From positions 496,001 to 560,000 of the forward strand of contig CAVVGO010000007.1 in the NCBI GenBank assembly GCA_963747835.1: a stretch of 64,000 bases of DNA, written 5' to 3'. Below, piece after piece: positions 60,888 through 64,000 of the stretch. Under the pieces are notes generated by a model. That model made no database searches. It was not told the origin of the DNA and saw only the letters and a program-made list of their open reading frames with translations. The translations under genes were made by a program, and so were the position numbers. This DNA comes from JAJPKK01 sp963747835 (GTDB lineage Bacteria > Pseudomonadota > Alphaproteobacteria > Rhizobiales > Xanthobacteraceae). Each line of letters starts with the position of its first letter. Positions within the stretch are counted from its first letter, which is position 1.

Positions 60888-61050
60888 CGGATTCCGGTCA
60901 CGTTGAAATCATTTATGATGAGTGGTGGCCGGGCTCGTCCGGCCATCCACGCCTCTCTTGCTGAACCGCTGCAAGCAAGACGCAGATGCCCGCGACAAGC
61001 GCGGGCATGATGGTGGAAAGGTTGATTCGATCGCATCGGAACATGCTCTG
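60888..61050. repeat. Dispersed palindromic repeat, family B, copy 2 (inverted)
   Basis: Reverse complement of the element at 4944-5037, longer: it has the hairpin ATGCCCGCG...CGCGGGCAT and a second hairpin around GTGGCCGGGC/GCCCGGCCAC-like arms, bounded by AGAGC words at both ends. It fills much of the 613-base gap upstream of the pilin and cytochrome-motif genes. Nothing else was recognised in that gap beyond expected promoters. Confidence 0.6.
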
Positions 61051-61304
61051 ATGTGGGATGCCTGAGCTAGCGCGTACGCGATAAAGTTCCATCTTCGAAA
61101 TTTGCCCTTACGATCCGGAAAGCATATCTTGCAGATGCCAACGGAACATGAAGCTAGCGTCGCTTTGTGGCATCGTCAGGGATGGAACTTCATTGGGCTC
61201 GAAGGGGCCTGCGGATGGAATTTGCGAGCCGCGGTGGCGATCCTCGCGGATCATCGGCGTGAATTATGGCCCTCGCTCCGCTGCCACGCCAATTGGGAGG
61301 TAAG

Positions 61305-62141
61305 ATGATCGGCCAATCCTTCATCCGTTTGGGGCTGGTATCTGGTGTTCTTGTCGCGGCCGCGGGGCAAACAACCGCACAGGCACAGGAGCCTGACTGT
61401 CGCTTCTTCAAAGTCACAACCGATGGGCTGAACGCTTTCGACGAACCGCGCGCCCTGTCGAAATTCATCGCTGCGCTCGGCAAGAACGATGTGGTCTGCG
61501 TGGCTGGCGACCAGCAGGTCGATGACCGTGTATGGGCTTTTATCGCTTACGCCGTAAGGGGCCAAAACCAGCGCCAACCCATCGAGGGCTGGACAATGAT
61601 GCGTTCGCTGCAGCAAGCCACCCAGGCTGATGTCGCGGCGGCTCGCGCTTCGACGGCACCTGCCCCATCCGCCCGAGCCCCCAGGCCCGCCGAACCCACC
61701 CCGTCCGCCCAAGCCACTGCGCGTGCGCCGGTAGCACCGTCATCCGCGCCGGCACCACCCCCGGCACTAGCACCACCGCCCGCACAGGCACCACAGCAGC
61801 CAGCAATTGCCGCCCAAACGGCTGCTCCCGTCCAATCCGCTCCGTCCGAGGAAGCCATCGTGAGATTCACCGAGCCGATAACGTCCGGTCCGGTTCCGGT
61901 TAACGGTCATTCGCTTGAACAACTGATCGCCGGCGTTCCGATGTTTGCGCCGATCGAGGGCCTCGACGCCAGCGTATGGAAGAAGAACTGCAATAGTTGT
62001 CACGCCTGGAATCGGCAAACTCTGTGTACGCAAGCGGCGACCTATGCCAAAAATCCGAAAATGGCGTTCCGGATTTCGCACCCCTATGGCGGCGCGGAAA
62101 AGACCGCAATGATCAAATGGGCCGAAAGCGGATGCCAATGA
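61305..62141 (+). CDS. Secreted protein with SH3-like domain and cytochrome c haem motif
   Basis: 278 aa. Signal peptide at residues 1 to about 28. Residues about 30-105 look like a bacterial SH3-type domain (DCRFFKVTTDGLNAFDEP...DRVWAFIAY...GWTMMRSL), a fold that often binds cell wall. Residues about 110-190 are a Pro/Ala-rich linker. The C-terminal part holds CNSCH near residue 229, the covalent haem c motif, with further Cys and the possible Met ligand in KNPKMAFRI. It would sit in the periplasm, perhaps wall-attached through the SH3 domain, and carry electrons or bind haem. GGGAGG precedes the ATG at 61305. A YceI-OmpA gene follows after 55 bases. Confidence 0.7.
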   Translation: MIGQSFIRLGLVSGVLVAAAGQTTAQAQEPDCRFFKVTTDGLNAFDEPRALSKFIAALGKNDVVCVAGDQQVDDRVWAFIAYAVRGQNQRQPIEGWTMMRSLQQATQADVAAARASTAPAPSARAPRPAEPTPSAQATARAPVAPSSAPAPPPALAPPPAQAPQQPAIAAQTAAPVQSAPSEEAIVRFTEPITSGPVPVNGHSLEQLIAGVPMFAPIEGLDASVWKKNCNSCHAWNRQTLCTQAATYAKNPKMAFRISHPYGGAEKTAMIKWAESGCQ

Positions 62142-62196
62142 AACCAAAGTTTTGCCGGACCGTTCAATGCAACCATTTGGGGAGAGGGGCTTAGGA

Positions 62197-63231
62197 ATGC
62201 GCCGCAATTTAATTCGTGTTTGCATGATCCTCGCTTTGGTCTCCGCCGGCTTCGGAAGCGCTCGAGCGCAGGAGTGGCTGCTCAATGGCGGCGCTTCACA
62301 CTTTTATATGCAGACCGCGAAGGCGGATTCGATCGTCGAGACACATCAATTCACGGGTCTTGATGGCAGGATAAGCCCGGACGGCACAGCAAGAATTGAA
62401 ATCGAACTGACGTCGGTCGCATCAGGCGTTGACGTGCGCGACGTGCGGATGCGCTTCCTGCTGTTCGAAACCTTCAAGTTTCCGACCGCGGAAGTGACGG
62501 CGCGGCTCGACATGCGCAAGTTCGAGGCCCTGCTGGGGACGACGCGCATCATGTATCCGCTGAGGTTCAACCTCGTGGTGCATGGCCTCGCCAAGGAATT
62601 CGAGACGCTGGTCTACGTCACGCGCATCAACGAACGGACGGTATCTGTCGCCAGCGTCAAGCCGATCATCGTGAACGCCGACAGTTTCGGCCTGACCGCC
62701 GGCATCTCCAAGCTTTCGGAAGCCATCAACGGGGTGCCGATCGTCACTGCCGCCAGCTTCACATTTGATCTGGTGTTCGAGACCGGCGAAAGGCTCCGCG
62801 CTGTCGAGGAGGCGCGGGCCGAGGCCGCCCACAACAGGGAGCAGGAGGAGCGACGGGCGATTACCGCGGAGGAGTGCGAAACCCGCTTCAGCGTGATCTC
62901 ACGAGCCGGCGCGATCTACTTCAAGACCGGCAGCGCCGAATTGGAAAGATTGAGCGATCCCCTGCTCGACAGCGTTGCCGATATCGTGAACCGATGTCCG
63001 GGTGTGAAGGTCGAGGTCAGCGGGCATACCAACTCGGTCGGGAATCCGGGCTCGAACTTTGAGCTCTCGGCGCAACGCGCGCGTTCGGTTCAGACGTTCC
63101 TGGTCCAGCGCGGCGTCTCACCGGCACGGATATTGGCGGCCGGGTTCGGCGAAACGCGTCCGGTCGCGCCCAATAATTCGGAAATCAATCGCGCCAAGAA
63201 CCGCCGCATCGAGTTCCGCGTCGTTCAGTGA
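62197..63231 (+). CDS. YceI-like plus OmpA-like domain envelope protein
   Basis: 344 aa with a signal peptide (LIRVCMILALVSAGFGSARA). Residues about 28-200 match the YceI lipocalin-like barrel (SHFYMQTAKADSIVETHQFTG, VDVRDVRMRFLLFETFKFPTAEV). A helical charged linker follows, then an OmpA-C domain at about residues 235-344 (IYFKTGSAELERLSDPLLDSVADI; VEVSGHTNSVGNPGSNFELSAQRARSV; NRRIEFRV), which binds diaminopimelate in peptidoglycan. YceI barrels bind isoprenoid or amphiphilic ligands. Fusion to an OmpA anchor is uncommon and would hold the barrel at the wall. AGGA lies just before the ATG. Confidence 0.82.
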   Translation: MRRNLIRVCMILALVSAGFGSARAQEWLLNGGASHFYMQTAKADSIVETHQFTGLDGRISPDGTARIEIELTSVASGVDVRDVRMRFLLFETFKFPTAEVTARLDMRKFEALLGTTRIMYPLRFNLVVHGLAKEFETLVYVTRINERTVSVASVKPIIVNADSFGLTAGISKLSEAINGVPIVTAASFTFDLVFETGERLRAVEEARAEAAHNREQEERRAITAEECETRFSVISRAGAIYFKTGSAELERLSDPLLDSVADIVNRCPGVKVEVSGHTNSVGNPGSNFELSAQRARSVQTFLVQRGVSPARILAAGFGETRPVAPNNSEINRAKNRRIEFRVVQ

Positions 63232-63337
63232 TCTCTGTCAGGCTACAAGCGCGGGCGTGACCAATCGGAAATATTGGGGCGACAGTGAGTTCCTCCTGAT
63301 CGAGGCCGCCGGGACAAGCCCGGCGCCAGCAGCGCAG

Positions 63338-64000
63338 TCACATGGATGATGCCTTACGTAAAGGGGAAATCGTTGGCGCGGGCGCGGCGAGTGGCTCAAC
63401 CCCATGGGTCAGCTCACGAAAGCTGTCAATGCCGGCCGGCCGCCCGAGAAGATAGCCCTGCACCTCGTTGCAAAGCTCGGCCTCGAGAAACTCAAACTCG
63501 GCGGTCGTCTCCACGCCCTCAGCAAGTACCGGAAGATTGAGCGCCCGCCCGAGCCCAAGCACAGAGCGAACGATCGCGGCAGCCTGGTCGTTGATGTTGA
63601 CCGACTTGATGAAGGAGCTGTCGATCTTGATTTTGTCGAACGGAAACGCCCGCAGATTCGACAGCGACGAATAACCGGTACCGAAGTCGTCCATGGCGAT
63701 GCGAACGCCGAGCATCTTGATTCGGCGCAGTGTTGCGAGCGCGCGATTCAAGTCGCGCACCAGCGCCGTCTCGGTAATCTCCAGCTCGAGCCGCGCCGGG
63801 GCGAGTCCGGTCTCGAACAGAACCTCGTGAACGACGTGGGCGAAATTCGCATTATGGATCTGGACCGCCGAGACGTTCACCGCGACAGTCAGGGGCTCGG
63901 TCCAGGTAGCAGCCTCGGCGCAAGCGGTCCTCAGCACCCACTCGCCGATCTGAAGGATGGTGCCGGTCTCTTCGGCGATCGGAATGAATTCGACCGGCGA
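63338..64000 (-). CDS. EAL-domain cyclic-di-GMP phosphodiesterase, 3' part
   Basis: The last 220 codons of a gene that continues beyond the window. The EAL domain is recognisable and keeps later catalytic motifs: FIPIAEETGTILQIGEWVL, AVNVSAVQ, LELEITETAL (metal Glu), AMDDFGTGYSSLSNL (metal Asp pair), FDKIKIDSSFI (catalytic Lys), LAEGVETTAEFEFL and EVQGYLLGRPAG. It should therefore hydrolyse cyclic di-GMP. The N-terminal part, with the EAL motif itself and any GGDEF, PAS or membrane segment, is off the window. Confidence 0.92.
   Translation of the reverse strand, partial: SPVEFIPIAEETGTILQIGEWVLRTACAEAATWTEPLTVAVNVSAVQIHNANFAHVVHEVLFETGLAPARLELEITETALVRDLNRALATLRRIKMLGVRIAMDDFGTGYSSLSNLRAFPFDKIKIDSSFIKSVNINDQAAAIVRSVLGLGRALNLPVLAEGVETTAEFEFLEAELCNEVQGYLLGRPAGIDSFRELTHGVEPLAAPAPTISPLRKASSM

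Overview
This is a 64 kb stretch of high-GC chromosome from an alphaproteobacterium. It most resembles the Hyphomicrobiales (Bradyrhizobiaceae/Xanthobacteraceae-like soil bacteria). The signs are an FtsZ with a very long proline-rich linker ending in a DDxLDIPAFLRR tail, several branched-chain amino acid and 'Bug' solute-binding proteins, extensin-like and Tim44-like proteins, DUF1330 and DUF2325 genes, and dispersed palindromic repeats. No species can be named from the sequence alone.

Layout. Positions 1-1934 are the tail of a liv ABC operon. Positions 2148-4663 hold a DUF1330 gene, a VOC-fold gene and a DUF2325 gene whose start is preceded by a Mo-box-like palindrome. Positions 4750-8536 are an accessory patch: three kinds of dispersed repeat, an AbiEi/AbiEii toxin-antitoxin pair between two copies of one repeat, a beheaded serine recombinase, and a decaying papain-like protease joined to a GNAT-like tail. 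Positions 8886-11997 carry secreted proteins, a molbindin (mop) and a FecB/MolA-type binding protein. Positions 12488-16192 are one fused 5-oxoprolinase/hydantoinase. Positions 16421-19721 are envelope and small membrane proteins.

Positions 19951-44453, all on the minus strand, are the division and cell wall (dcw) cluster, in transcription order rsmH-ftsL-ftsI-(insert)-murE-murF-mraY-murD-ftsW-murG-murC-murB-(insert)-ddl-ftsQ-ftsA-ftsZ-lpxC-bamD. It is complete for peptidoglycan precursor synthesis from MurE onward plus MurB and MurC, but has no mraZ next to rsmH. Two foreign-looking inserts interrupt it: a MOSC protein with a VanB-type reductase and gene remnants between ftsI and murE, and a 3-hydroxybenzoate-6-hydroxylase-like flavoprotein between murB and ddl that is open in frame into ddl.

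Positions 44758-48433 hold a metallophosphoesterase, a protein kinase-universal stress protein, a PRC-barrel protein and an AmpD-type amidase. Positions 48443-53716 (minus strand) are a six-gene operon with an isochorismatase-type hydrolase, a NodB-type deacetylase, two tandem binding proteins, a permease and an ATPase. Positions 53917-54340 are the RNase P RNA. Positions 54500-59958 hold two Bug binding proteins, a TPR protein and a benzoylformate-decarboxylase-like enzyme. The end carries an Flp pilin, a cytochrome-motif protein, a YceI-OmpA protein and a truncated EAL phosphodiesterase.

Four otherwise well conserved genes (livM, ftsA, the kinase and the isochorismatase) each carry one apparent single-base frameshift. 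Because ftsA is normally essential, uncorrected sequencing or assembly indels are the simplest explanation, but this cannot be settled from the sequence alone.
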